A stretch of DNA of 64,000 nt. Source: Muricauda sp. SCSIO 64092. GTDB lineage: Bacteria; Bacteroidota; Bacteroidia; Flavobacteriales; Flavobacteriaceae. A program made the position numbers and the translations under genes. Every line of letters starts with the position of its first letter. Positions within the stretch are counted from its first letter, which is position 1. Location: positions 4,171,001 through 4,235,000 of the forward strand of contig NZ_CP095413.1 of the NCBI RefSeq assembly GCF_023016285.1. Direction: 5' to 3'. Under the pieces are notes generated by a model. It was not told the DNA's origin. It made no database searches and was given only the letters and a program-made list of their open reading frames with translations. Positions 1 to 11,900 of the stretch are shown here, piece after piece.

Positions 1-2
1 TG

Positions 3-1322
3 CTCCAAAATTTATGCAACTTGGATTTAAGTCCAAAAACTATTTCTTCCGAACAAATGAGTACACTTCTTGAGGAAGTAAATAGAAAAACATCATTTTT
101 AAGCGGTGATCTTCATGGTGAATACTACACCCCAGAGGAAGTTATTTCATTAATGCTAAAACTTTTAGTGTGTGAAGATAAAACCATTGCCAAAAAAAAC
201 ATCGAAAAGAGTGTATTTGATTGTTGTTCTGGCACGGGAAATACCCTTCTTATGGCTCATGACTATTTCAAATCTTTAAACTCATCTATCAATATCAGTC
301 TTTTTGGCCAAGAAATAAATGCTGAGTCATATGCCTTTTGCAAAGCTGCAATGTTATTGAAAGGCACTTGTTCAGACAACGTTGTACTAGGAAATAGTTT
401 GTTAAATCCTGATTTGACCACATCAAAAGGTGATAACTTTTTCAAAAATGAGTTTGACTATTTCATTACCAATCCTCCATATGGAATGCAATGGAAAAAA
501 ATCGAACCATTAGTTAAGGAAGAGCATCAACTACAAGGATTTTCTGGACGTTATGGACCAGGTCTTCCTTCAGTAAAAGATGCATCGCTACTTTTCTTAA
601 TGAACATTATGTCAAAAATGAAGAAGGAGGGTTCAAGGATGGCTATAATATTCAATGGGTCTCCACTTTTTGCAGGAAGACCTAGTCCTAAGAAAAATGA
701 AAATTCAATTCGACAATGGATTTTAGAAAACGACTACTTAGATTCAATAGTGGCATTGCCCAATTGGCTTTTCTACAGTACGGGAATCACTACCTATTTA
801 TGGATTCTATCTAATAAAAAAGAGACTAGAAGAAAAGGCAGTGTTCAATTGATAAATGCATCTACATTTTTTGTAAAAATGAGCAAAACTATTGGCAATA
901 AGAGAAACCGATTAGATAGCTCACATATTACAAGAATTGTAGATGTTTATAAGTCGTACTCGGAGAACGAATATTCAAAAATTGTAAACAATAGCGCATT
1001 TGGATATAAAAAAATAACCGTTGAAAGACCCCAAAGAAAAAATGGTCAGATAGTTTTGAATAAAAAAGGAAATCCAAAACCAGACATCAATTTGAGAGAC
1101 ACTGAAAATATTCCATTAAATAGAGACCCCAAGGAGCATTTAGAAAAACATATACATCCTCATTTTCCTGATGCTTGGATTGATGAAGATAAAATAAGCA
1201 TAGGTTATGAAATCCCTTTCACAAAATATTTCTTCAATCCAAAACCATTAAGAACACTCACAGAAATCAATAAGGATCTTTCAGCACTTCAAAAGGAAAT
1301 TGATAACCTCTCAGTTTTTTAA
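3..1322 (+). CDS. hsdM: Type I restriction-modification methylase subunit HsdM, 5'-truncated by the window
   Basis: N6-adenine DNA methyltransferase subunit of a type I restriction-modification system; with HsdS it methylates a bipartite target. The frame is open to the window edge. The first candidate start, TTG at 21, lies only about 35 residues before the YTPEEV motif that follows the helical N-terminal domain in HsdM, so the real start is probably upstream and outside the window. The SAM-binding motif is visible as FDCCSGTGN (about 216-245) and the catalytic motif IV as NPPYG (471-485). The C-terminal part has the basic, Lys-rich character usual before HsdS. The gap to hsdS is 8 bp, so the two are surely co-transcribed. 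No hsdR is seen; it may lie upstream. Confidence 0.9.
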   Translation, partial: LQNLCNLDLSPKTISSEQMSTLLEEVNRKTSFLSGDLHGEYYTPEEVISLMLKLLVCEDKTIAKKNIEKSVFDCCSGTGNTLLMAHDYFKSLNSSINISLFGQEINAESYAFCKAAMLLKGTCSDNVVLGNSLLNPDLTTSKGDNFFKNEFDYFITNPPYGMQWKKIEPLVKEEHQLQGFSGRYGPGLPSVKDASLLFLMNIMSKMKKEGSRMAIIFNGSPLFAGRPSPKKNENSIRQWILENDYLDSIVALPNWLFYSTGITTYLWILSNKKETRRKGSVQLINASTFFVKMSKTIGNKRNRLDSSHITRIVDVYKSYSENEYSKIVNNSAFGYKKITVERPQRKNGQIVLNKKGNPKPDINLRDTENIPLNRDPKEHLEKHIHPHFPDAWIDEDKISIGYEIPFTKYFFNPKPLRTLTEINKDLSALQKEIDNLSVF

Positions 1323-1330
1323 TTTCGTAA

Positions 1331-2668
1331 ATGAGTCTTATTCCTAAAGAGCAGTATTTACTCAATATTTTGGATAAAATGCCAAAACATTGGCGCTATG
1401 TACAACTAAGATATTTGTTAAAAGGAGGGAAGGACGGAATCCGTAATGGAATATCTGGAAAAACCATACGTTCGAACCAAAAAAAAAATGATGACTACCT
1501 CAAAGTATATAGTCAAGTAAACGTTTTAAAAAATGACTTTGGAATTACGGATAAATGGATAGAAAAAACCTGCTCCAAAAAACTAAAAAAATATGAAGTG
1601 GAACCTGGCGACTTGTTAATGAACATAGTCGCTTACGACCCTATCATTAGAAAAGTTCCGCAAAATATTGATAGAGGGATATTTGGGAACAATATTCTCC
1701 GTATTCGATTGAATCAGAAATTAATATTGACTGAATTTTTCGAAAAAACGATTAATCATAGCAGACTTTTGAAGTACCAACTTGAATCGGGTAGTCGCGG
1801 TTCTATAATCCAAGGGTTAAATTCAGAGACTATAAAGTCGTTAATTGTTCCTGTTCCACCAATAAATGAACAAATCAAAATATTGTATCATTTAACCAAA
1901 AATATTGAAAGTTATGAATGTTTGATTACCAAAAAAAAGAGATTAGTTTCCCTTCAATATGAAAAAATCAGAACTTTAATTTACATGTCATTTCAGGAAA
2001 CCTACAAACAAAACAAGGGTTTCGAGCAAAGAAAGAATATATGTAATCAAAATCAATCCAAAACTTGGAATCTTATTCGCTTAGGATATCTTTTCAAAAC
2101 AATCCGGGTAGGAATAACACCTAACACAAAGTCCACCAAATATTATGAGAATGGTAATATACCTTGGATTACCGCAGGAGATTTGAACGATGATTGGATA
2201 AAAGGCAGTATGAAGAAAATTACCAAGATGGCTCTCAATGATTATCCAGAATTAAGGTTGTACCCCAAAAATTCGTTGGTTATTGGGCTTACCGGAACTA
2301 CTATTGGGAAAGTTGGCATTTTGTCGGTTGAATCATGTATAAGCCAATCATGTTGCGTAATTGCTGAATCAGATAAAGTGGATATTGAATATATTTTTTA
2401 CTGGATGAAAACCCAAAGAGACTATTTAACAAATCTTTCTCGTGGAGGGAGTCTATTAAACATTACCAAAGAAATCATAAAAAACTTAAAGGTTCCCTTA
2501 CCACATCTAGAGGAGCAAAGACGAATAACTTTTCTGCTAAATTTTGAAAACAAAAAAAATGAACGCCATATCTTTCTTTTAAGAAAGCAAATAGAGCTTT
2601 TAGAGGAGTATTCAAGAGAAATGAACAATGAGATTTTGTCCTATGGTAGGTTAGACAGAAGGTTATAA
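1331..2668 (+). CDS. hsdS: Type I restriction-modification specificity subunit HsdS
   Basis: DNA-recognition subunit of the type I system, 445 residues, the usual length for a two-domain HsdS. The two target-recognition domains lie at about residues 20-185 and 245-395. Each is followed by a conserved spacer helix: the first after VPVPPINEQIKIL, the second after VPLPHLEEQRRITFLL. These paired 'P.P...EQ..I' motifs are the family hallmark. The second recognition domain opens with a typical IPWITAGDLN segment. The gene starts at ATG 1331, directly behind hsdM. I see no inverted repeats or extra hsdS fragments that would indicate specificity switching. Confidence 0.9.
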   Translation: MSLIPKEQYLLNILDKMPKHWRYVQLRYLLKGGKDGIRNGISGKTIRSNQKKNDDYLKVYSQVNVLKNDFGITDKWIEKTCSKKLKKYEVEPGDLLMNIVAYDPIIRKVPQNIDRGIFGNNILRIRLNQKLILTEFFEKTINHSRLLKYQLESGSRGSIIQGLNSETIKSLIVPVPPINEQIKILYHLTKNIESYECLITKKKRLVSLQYEKIRTLIYMSFQETYKQNKGFEQRKNICNQNQSKTWNLIRLGYLFKTIRVGITPNTKSTKYYENGNIPWITAGDLNDDWIKGSMKKITKMALNDYPELRLYPKNSLVIGLTGTTIGKVGILSVESCISQSCCVIAESDKVDIEYIFYWMKTQRDYLTNLSRGGSLLNITKEIIKNLKVPLPHLEEQRRITFLLNFENKKNERHIFLLRKQIELLEEYSREMNNEILSYGRLDRRL

Positions 2669-2674
2669 TAGGAA

Positions 2675-2911
2675 TTACCAGTTTAGCGGTTGCCATCCAT
2701 TATCTTGAATATGATGCTCAATTACTTTTTCTCTGATGTCGACAAAGTCAAATTTTTTACAGTTAAGAAGTGCGGTTATTTGCTCCTCAAAATAGTTTCT
2801 TTTCCAAAGATTTAAGATGATGGTTGCATCTACTGTGTTCAAGTTATCTAAATGACGTTTGACCAGACTACTTTTAAGGTTTTCCTTCTTTTTGAATAAA
2901 CTAAACCACAC
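2675..2911 (-). CDS. Small hypothetical protein (78 aa)
   Basis: A 78-residue reverse-strand frame that ends 6 bp from the hsdS stop, so the two genes converge. It starts at GTG (2911); an in-frame TAA lies four codons upstream, so the protein cannot be much longer. The sequence is basic at the N terminus (FKKKENLKSSLVKRHLDN), then mixed helical, with no signal peptide or membrane segment. I do not recognise a family. The amino-acid composition is protein-like, and the frame fills the only space between hsdS and the next reverse-strand gene. It could still be a chance ORF. Confidence 0.4.
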   Translation of the reverse strand: MWFSLFKKKENLKSSLVKRHLDNLNTVDATIILNLWKRNYFEEQITALLNCKKFDFVDIREKVIEHHIQDNGWQPLNW

Positions 2912-3019
2912 GTTGATATATTATTTGCTATATCATCAAATCTAGTTCATAAGTCAATAAAGTGGGAATTTTATAGTAGAAATTTGAGACGAGCCCTTAA
3001 GGGAACCTAAAAAGGTAGA

Positions 3020-3721
3020 TTATTCAAAAATAAAACTTATAAAAACTCCTCTAGTTCTCATAGCCTCGATATTACCTGTCCATGGGCTATTAGGATCTTC
3101 GTCGGGAATAATTTCATTCGTTAAAGCAAAAACCCCGCGTATTGTGGGTGTAAATTTGAAATATTCAGTGTAAAACTCAATTCCAAATCCAAGTTCATAA
3201 CCGTTCACGCTTTTTCTCATTCTAAAAGTACCACTGGAATTATCTTCCAAACTATCCTCCTTGCTCCCCAAATTTATGGCAGTGTATACCCCCCCACTTA
3301 TAAATGGTTTCCAGTTCCCAAATCTCAAAGTACTTATCTTCAGTATCAAAGGAAAATTAATGTACGTAGATCTAATCTCTCTTAACGCATCATTTTCATT
3401 ATCAAAACCAGGAAAACCTAAAGTTCTTTGTGTGTAAAGCAAATTGGGTTCAAACCTTACATCTAAAAATTTGTTCACTCTCATTTCTCCAATTAAACCG
3501 ACGTTAAAGCCAAAAGTAGTATTGACCAAAATATCCTGGCCAATGTCATTTTTATATTCAAATTGGAAATCATATTGATTAAACCCTAAAGAGTAACCAT
3601 AATTTAAAAAAGGCTTGTCGTAATTCTGAAGATTAATAATCGCGTCTTTATTAAACTGGCAAAACATGGACTTACTTAAAAAAAAAAGAGTCAGAAATAA
3701 AAAATAGATTTTGCTATTCAA
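3020..3721 (-). CDS. PorT-like outer-membrane beta-barrel protein
   Basis: Predicted outer-membrane barrel of 233 residues. An N-terminal signal peptide is clear (basic MNSK, a hydrophobic run, then SMFC before Gln 22, a cleavage context common in Bacteroidota). The mature part has alternating aromatic strands, such as YGYSLGFNQYDFQFEY near residue 43, which resembles the start of the PorT/SprT family. That family is linked to type IX secretion and gliding. A TTG at 3721 is the likely start: the only in-frame ATG nearby (3666) would remove the signal peptide, and a stop lies four codons upstream. It is divergent from the biosynthetic operon. It may be a paralogue with another role; the PorT assignment is by resemblance only. 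Confidence 0.6.
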   Translation of the reverse strand: MNSKIYFLFLTLFFLSKSMFCQFNKDAIINLQNYDKPFLNYGYSLGFNQYDFQFEYKNDIGQDILVNTTFGFNVGLIGEMRVNKFLDVRFEPNLLYTQRTLGFPGFDNENDALREIRSTYINFPLILKISTLRFGNWKPFISGGVYTAINLGSKEDSLEDNSSGTFRMRKSVNGYELGFGIEFYTEYFKFTPTIRGVFALTNEIIPDEDPNSPWTGNIEAMRTRGVFISFIFE

Positions 3722-3955
3722 AACATAGTTTAATTATAACAATAACATTTTCTTGATAGATTTAGTATACCCATAAACTATTTTCAACATATAAAAGTAT
3801 TTTCTTTTAATCGATCTATTAATTTTCGATTCTTTTGACCATATTAACATAGTAAGATTTTTCTGTTAATTAATTATTATAAACTGATGCATTAATACAT
3901 CTTTTTCTTAATTTGACCCCAACATTAAGTACAACCATTAACCTACTGCACATTA
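3722..3955. promoter_or_regulatory. Divergent intergenic region driving the biosynthetic operon
   Basis: These 234 A+T-rich bases separate the reverse-strand barrel gene from the first giant synthetase gene. Any promoter of the roughly 50-kb forward operon should lie here, because every later gap in the operon is 86 bp or less. A weak match to the Bacteroidota -7 element (TAnnTTTG) occurs at about 3908-3915 as TTAATTTG, but I find no good -33 TTTG at the right distance. No Shine-Dalgarno is present before ATG 3956, which is normal for the phylum. I see no clear operator palindrome. Confidence 0.35.
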
Positions 3956-6900
3956 ATGCCTCCAGGACTTGACACTAAAAAAAGAAATAAACTCGATACG
4001 ATTATAGAAAAAATATTCTTGTTTTCTAAAACCAATCCAGAGAAAATTGTATTTAGGTTTTTAGAAGATGGAGAATTTGAAAAAGATACGAGAACCATAA
4101 AGGATTTAACGGATAGGGCTTTAGTAATATCTTCTAATTTACTCTCTTTAACTAAGCCTGGCGACCGTGTGCTACTTCTATATGACTCTGGTTTAGAATT
4201 TATCGATGCTTTTATTGGATGTTTATTTGCTGGTGTAATTGCAGTCCCTGCGATACCGCCAACTGGAAGACGAAATTTGGAAAGAGTTGAACGAATTATT
4301 GAGGATTGTGAGCCAAAATTAATCTTATCAACAAAGAAGATTTACGAGAAGACTGTTGTCAGAAAAAAAACATCATCACTTTCGGATATCGAATGGTTGA
4401 TATATGAAGAAATAGAGAATAACATACAATTTAATTTACCTAAAATTCATCAAAATGATATAGCATTCCTACAATATACATCCGGTTCTACAGGCAATCC
4501 AAAAGGTGTCATGGTTACTCATGGAAACCTAATGCATAACAATCGGTTGATTGAAAAATGCTTTGGAAACACAAAGGATACAATAGGAGTAAATTGGCTC
4601 CCCCTATATCATGACATGGGACTAATAGGTAATGTAACACAAGCATTATACGTCGGCTTTGAATTAATAATAATGCCTCCAATTTCTTTTGTGCAAAAAC
4701 CAATCCGTTGGTTTAAGGCAATAAACAAGTTTAAGGCAACTGCAACTGGCGGTGCAAATTTTGCGTATGACCTATGTTTAAATTCAATTAAGGATGAAGA
4801 AATTGCTGATTTAGACTTAAGCACCTGGGAATTAGCTTACAATGGTTCAGAGCCAATTAACCCTGTGACGGTGGAAAGGTTTATCGAACGATTTAAGAAA
4901 TTTGGACTTCAAAATTTAAGAATACTACCATGCTACGGTACTGCCGAATCGACATTGATTATAAGTGGCACCAAAATCAAAAATCTAGAGTCCTCAATCA
5001 TATTGGACAAAAAAAAATTGGGTTTAGGGAAAATTGAAATAGCTGGTAACCAAGAAGTAGACACAGTTAGGTTATTGGACAGTGGAAGGGTTTTAAAAGG
5101 CGTAGAAGTGAATATCGTTAATCCTGAGACCCAAAGCAAATCAGAAAAGAATGAAGTTGGAGAGATTTGGGTGAAAGGTCCTAGTGTAACACTTGGATAT
5201 TGGAATAAGAACAAGTCTTCCGAAGAAACTTTTAAAAATTTCATTCAATTCCCAATATCCAATGAGAAAAATGTAGAAGGTCCTTTTTTAAGAACGGGAG
5301 ATTTTGGTTTCATATATAACGAAAGACTATATATATCAGGACGTCTCAAAGAAATGATGATTTTCAATGGCGTGAATTATTTTCCGCAAGATTTGGAAAG
5401 AACTATTCAAAACTCCCACAAAGATTTACAAAAAAACTCAGGTGCAGTATTTAGCATAAATATAGGTGGCAATGAAAAGTTAATTGTTGCACAAGAAGTA
5501 AAGAGGACCAGTTTAAGAACTTTCAACTCAAGAGAAGTTTCCAAAGCTATTTTCGATTCAGTTTTTCAAAATCACTTTTTATCAATTTATGAATTAATCC
5601 TTATTAGCCCCGGCCGTATACCGAAAACGTCAAGTGGAAAGATACGGAGGTTATCAATGAAATTTTCTTACGAGTCGGGGAATTTAGAGGGAGTCCTAGA
5701 ACGAATTTCTCCTAAAAAGAATGATACCGATTCAATAATAGCTTCAAACAAAACTGAGTATCAAAAAAAAGAAGTTTCGACTACCGAAAACGAAATACTT
5801 AACTGGATAACAAATAACATTGCGGAAGTATTAGATACTCCTAGAGAGGAAATTACCCCTGATAGACTTTTCGCTGAGCTAGGATTGAATTCCATTCAAA
5901 GTATCAGACTAACATCCATGTTATCCGATTTTTTAGGAAGAAATATATCCCCTACAATAATATTTAATTATCCAACTATCTCTGAACTGACATCGTATTT
6001 GGTAAGTGATAAAAGAACCACCATTCAAGATGAACCAAACACGAAAATCCAACTGAACACTGAAGATATTGCGATAATTGGTATGGCATGTCGATTTCCT
6101 AAAGCAAATAACCTTGAAGAATTCTGGAGTAATATTAAGGAAGGTATCGATTGTATAAGCCCTCTACCAAAAAATCGCATAAAATTAACCGGAATCGCAA
6201 ACGATTGGATAACTGGAAGAACTAACAGTTGGGGTGGTTATTTGGAAAATATAGAAGATTTTGATGCTGAATTCTTTGATATTTCCCCAAGAGAAGCCAG
6301 GAACATGGACCCGCAACAAAGGATTCTCCTTGAACTCTGCAATGAATTGATTGAAAGGGCTGGATTTGCTAGTTCTCGATTAAAGGGCGCCAACATCGGT
6401 GTGTTTATTGGTGCAATGCAAAGCAATTATAGAGAACTAATTAATGCATCAGGCTCACACGATATTTATGCGAGTACTGGAACATCGCTAAGTGTGCTTG
6501 CAAACAGAATATCCTATTTTTTTGATTTTACAGGCCCCAGTCTAACTTTAGATACTGCTTGCTCGTCTTCTTTAGTTTCGGTCCACACGGCAATACAAAG
6601 TATCCAAACCGGCGAATGCCATATGGCAATTGCTGGAGGGGTAAACTTGATATTGACGCCTGAAACTACATTGGCTTTATCCAATGCTGGAATGATGGCA
6701 GGTGATGGGAGATGTAAAACCTTTGACGATTCCGCAGATGGATATGTGAGAAGTGAAGGGTCGGGACTGGTATTACTCAAACCCTTATCTAAAGCAATTC
6801 AAGATGGTGACAAAGTACATGCTGTAATAAGGGGGTCTGCTGTAAACCAAGATGGAAAAAGTAATGGATTAACTGCACCAAATGGATTATTACAGCAAAA

Positions 6901-8985
6901 AGTAATTCTCTCGGCACTCAAAAGGGCGAATCTGGAACCCCACAATATAAGTTATGTGGAATCTCATGGGACTGGAACAACTTTGGGAGACCCAATAGAA
7001 GTAGAAGCTCTTAATCAAACTTATGGAGCAAATAGATATGTTAATAAACCTTTGATTGTAGGATCAGTGAAGGCCAATATTGGCCATTTGGAATCGGCTG
7101 CAGGTATTGCCGGTTTAATTAAGGCTGTTCTTTGCATGAATCATAATTTAATTCCTAAGCAACTACATTTTAATAATCCAAATAATTATATCCATTGGAA
7201 GGATATTTCAGTCAAGGTTGCCGATAAACTAACTCCATGGTATAGTGAATTGGGACAGAAACGACGGGCTGGTGTGAGCTCTTTCGGTTTTGGCGGGGTC
7301 AATTCCCACGTTATTCTTGAAGAAAGTCCCTATATAAATAGGAGTGAAAATAAAACACAGAAGGCTACTGAAAGATTTAATATTTTTCCAATTTCTGCCT
7401 ATGATAAGGGGGCATTGCAAGCACTTTGTCTTAAAAACACAGCACTCTTACAAAAGGAAGGTAATGTAAGCTTGGATGATTTTGCTTTCAGTCTTGCCAC
7501 AACAAGAAATCATTACTCTCAAAGAATTTCTATTGTTTCAAAAAACAAAAAAGAATTGGTTTCCGCTTTAGATAAGCTGGCATTTTCTATCAAGTCCTTA
7601 AACAACCATAATCAGCTAAAGCCAGCATTTTTGTTCACTGGACAAGGGTCCCAATATTTGGGAATGGGAAGTCAACTATACGCAGAGGAACCCGTTTTCA
7701 GGAAATCAATAGACAAATGTTCAGAAATACTTCAAGAATTCATTGGGTTAGATATAAGACCCATTATGTTTTCTGAGGTTTCAATTAAAGACAATTGTGA
7801 ACTGGACAGAACTGCAATTACTCAACCAGCACTTTTTAGTATTGGATACGCACTATACCGACTTTGGAGCAGTTGGGGAGTCAATCCCCATGCCTTATTA
7901 GGTCATAGTATAGGGGAGGTTACTGCTGCTTGTATTGCTGGGGTTTTTTCTTTGAAAGACGCCTTGTTATTAATTGCAATGAGAGGGCAGTTTATGCAGG
8001 ATTTGAAAGAGAAAGGAACTATGCTATCAATTGAAGCTACTCCAAAGAATGTTGAAAAATTGATTTCTGATAAGCATGATAAAATTGCAATTGCGGCCAT
8101 AAATGGCCCAAAACATGTTGTCCTTTCTGGAGATCATTTAACGGTCCTTTCAATCAAAAAAATTCTGGAGGCAAAAAATATCAAATGTCGAGATTTAAAA
8201 GTTTCCCACGGATTTCATTCACCGTTGATGAAGCCAATGCTAAAACCATTTAAAGAAATTCTGAAAAAGATTAGCTATAAGAAACCAAATCTAAAAATAA
8301 TCAGCACAGTTTCTGGCAGCGAGGTAAACTTGGAAATGAGTAATCCAGATTATTGGCTTAAACACATTATTAGTACCGTAAATTTTGAGGATGGTCTTCT
8401 GTGCATGGAAAAAGCTGGCATCAATTCTTTTATAGAAATAGGACCTCAACCTGTACTTTCCTCTTTGGGACAAAGAGTTCTTAAAAAATCTTCTGAATAT
8501 TTATGGATTCCATCTATGAAAAGGAAGGTTAACGAAAACAAGCAAATTCTCTTAGGTCTTTCAAAATGGTATGATAAAGGAGGTTCAATTGATTGGAATT
8601 CATTCTACCAGAAAAAGAAGGCTAAAAAAGTTCCCTGCCCAACCTATCCTTTTCAAAGGGAAAAATATTGGATAAAATATGTTCCAAACCAGTTCTCGTC
8701 TCAAAAAGAAACCATTTCAGAACCAATAGATGATCAAAATCTAAATATCCTTTCAATTGAATCAATAGAACGCCGATTACGACAAATAACAGCCGAAATT
8801 CTCGAGATAGATGAAAACGAAGTGATGTCAACCGTCAACCTGATTGAACTTGGTGCAGATTCCTTGGCATTTATGGAGATTATAGGCGATGTGGAAAACG
8901 AATACAAAATCAAAATTCCCAATAGGAGACTTTATGAGGATTTGACCAATTTAGAGGCAATTACAGGTTTCGTTCGTGCCGAAGC
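3956..8985 (+). other. Lipid initiation and PKS block: FAAL-ACP-KS-AT-ACP
   Basis: The fatty acyl-AMP ligase (residues 1-570) has the YTSGSTGNPKGVMVTH loop near residue 175 and the C-terminal PKTSSGKIRR. The first ACP carries its Ser at residue 646 (LGLNSIQS). The ketosynthase has the full triad Cys 869 (DTACSSS), His 1004 (ESHGTGT) and His 1044 (NIGHLESAAG). The acyltransferase has GHSIGE with Ser 1318 and an HGFHSP motif, which favours malonyl over methylmalonyl. The second ACP has Ser 1636 (LGADSLAF). There is no ketoreductase, dehydratase, enoylreductase or aminotransferase between AT and the first C domain. The chain offered to module 1 should therefore be a beta-ketoacyl thioester unless a trans-acting enzyme reduces it. 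Confidence 0.9.
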
Positions 8986-11900
8986 GATTAAAGTTAGCCA
9001 CAAAGAAAACAAGACACTTGTACCACTTTTGGATAATAGGCAATCACACTATTCGGATACGCATGATAAACAAGAAGAAACAATTATCGCAAATAAACAA
9101 TTCGAATTACCTCTAATATTGTCTCAAAAACAACTTTTCCGTTTAGACCAAGTTGATCCTGAGATGTCCTTAGGGTACATTCTTTGTTTTAGTCTTCACA
9201 TCAGAGGGACATTGAATTTTCCTGCTCTGCAATTTGCCGTGAATCAGATGCTTTCAGACAATCCCTTATTGTTTGGCAAAATTTCAGAGGACGGCGAGAA
9301 ATTAATCTATTCAAACAGTTTTGACCTTCCCAAGATCAATGAGATAGACGTAAGTCTTCTTAATCAAAAAGAAGTTGAGAAAACCCTCGCTGAACTTATA
9401 GAATCTAGTTTAAAACAAAGTTTTAAACTTACAGAAGGTCCCCTAATTCGTTTCCATGGATTAAAAAAACCTGAGGACGAATATTGCCTTATCATATCAT
9501 TACCTCATATAGTCGTTGACGGCTGGTCATGTGTTCTTCTAGTCCAGGAGTTAGCATCAAACTATAATCATCTGATGTCAAATAAAAGGCACACAGAATT
9601 GCATAAAGTACCTTTTTCAAATTATGGGAACTGGCTAACCGATCAAACAGCGACAGAATCTTGGAAAGAAAGTGAAAAGTACTTTTTGAAAACCTTTCTA
9701 ACGAAACCTCTTAGTATAAAACTTCCTTTTCCAAGGACCCAAAGAAGGACGGCGGGGTCGGAGACTATGCACGGGACAAAGAAAAGAAGTCTCAAAATTA
9801 AGGAATGGAGTAGCGATAAGGGTTTTACCACCTACATTACTTTACTGTCTTGCTTTGAAGTTCTTCTTTTCAAGATCACTGCCCTTAAAGAAATGGTTAT
9901 AGGAACGCCTGTTGCCGGAAGGCCATTGGCTGAAAATCACAAAACCGTAGGTTACTTTTCCCATTTGATGCCACTTCTTTCGGAATATGAGCCGAGTATG
10001 GCTGTTCTGGAATTTTTTGAGCGAATAAAGAAGCAGTTTCTGAATGCTTATGACAATCAGAGTTATCCATATTCATCTTTTTTGGAGCTCATGAAGCGAG
10101 AGGGAAAACCGGCGAATGACCTTATAAATGTGGTCTTTAACTTCGATGTTGGAGTTGGAGATTTCGAAATGATTGGCCTGAAAACCTCTTTTCAACAGCA
10201 TAAGGCCTTATATACTGATTTTGATATCACACTTAACGTAATTGAGTATGAAGGAGAGCTAGTTTTTAATCTAGAGTATTCCGAAGCAATTTTAAGTTCT
10301 GAAGACGCTCATAATTTACTAGAAAGCTATCTCAACATTATTGATTCAGTCACTGATAAAGAGCTATCCACCCTTAAGGACATCACTCTATTATCCGAAG
10401 ACAAGATACTTGATTTAAAAGCTTTCCAGGGACCCGAGGTTGCCTACGATTCAGAGAAGACACTGGTCGACCTCTTTGAACAACAGGCACGCTCCACTCC
10501 GGAGAACGTGGCCCTGGTTTATCAAGAACAGACCCTTACGTACCGTGAGCTCGACCGCCGTTCGAACCAGTTGGCCCGACACCTGAAACAGCTCGGCGCA
10601 GGCCAGGAAGCATTGGTGGGCATATGCATTGAGCGCTCACTGGAGATGGTCATCGGCATCCTGGGGATACTCAAGTCGGGAGGGGCCTACGTGCCCATCG
10701 ACCCCGACTATCCCTCACAGCGCATTGGTTATATACTGGAGGACGCACAGATCGAATTGTTGCTGAGCTCCAGTGGGAGCATCGAAAACGTTCCCGATCT
10801 GGACCACCGTACCGTGCTCCTCGACAGGGATTGGGAAACCATATCCCAGCGGTCCGCCCGTAAGCTCTCCTCAGGGCCCTCCCAGGAAAACCTCGCATAT
10901 GTCATATTCACCAGTGGGTCGACCGGACAACCCAAAGGCGTCATGATTGAGCATCGCAGTCTTTTAGACAAAATTGTTTCGGAAAGAGCTTTGCTGAACA
11001 AAGAAAGTCTACTCAATAGCTGCCTGGTTACCAGTTTTGCTTTTGATGTTTCCCTACTGGAAATATTTATCACTTTGGTTGCAGGAGGGAAGCTTGCGAT
11101 TCCTTCAATGGAAACCATCCATAATCCGGAATCTTTGGTATCCCTATTAATTAAGGAAGAAGTTACAACCCTTCAAGGCACGCCGAGCTTCTTTTCCAGT
11201 GTTTTGGCTGTTCTTGATACGGAACAAGCCGAGAAATTGAAGCTTTCCAAAGTTTGCGTTGGAGGAGAATCATTAACGGCCAATTTATTGACTCAATTCC
11301 AAAAAAAGCTTCCTAAAACAAAACTAAATAATCATTATGGCCCCACTGAGACTACAATAGACTGTATCGTCTATGAAAATGTAAAAGACTTCAACGACAA
11401 CATTATTGGTAAACCACTGCCAAATACCAATGTTTTTATAGTCAATAGGGAGTTCAACCTTCTGCCAACCGGGGTCATTGGTGAACTCTGTATTTCTGGA
11501 GCCGGTGTTGCCAGAGGGTATTTAAACAATGTGAAACTTACTAGTAAGAACTTTGTTATAAATCCGTTTGAGGACCTAAGAGATAAACATCTTTACCAAA
11601 CAGGAGATTTAGCACGTTGGCGAGCCGATGGCACCATTGAATTCATAGGTAGAAAAGACAGGCAGATTAAAATTAATGGGTATCGGATTGAACTAGAGGA
11701 AATTGAAAAAATTTCATTAAAAAGTTCCGCGATTACTAACTTTTGTGTTGACCTTCGAAAGAATGCCAAAGATGAGGCTAGGCTAGTAGGATACGTGGAA
11801 GGCAGTAATGAAGAAATAAAGAAGCTTCAGGAAATTCTAAAAGCGAAACTTCCACATTATATGCTTCCCTCAATTTGGGTTTCTTTGGATAAAATGCCTT

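Noticed and set aside
2994..3003. Perfect palindrome CCCTTAAGGG downstream of the PorT-like gene
   Set aside because: It has no loop and no T run, so it is a poor terminator, and a ten-base palindrome can arise by chance.
8570..9100. Hidden ketoreductase or aminotransferase between the AT and C1 domains
   Set aside because: After the AT-ACP linker only one carrier domain is visible, and the spacing is too small for either enzyme.
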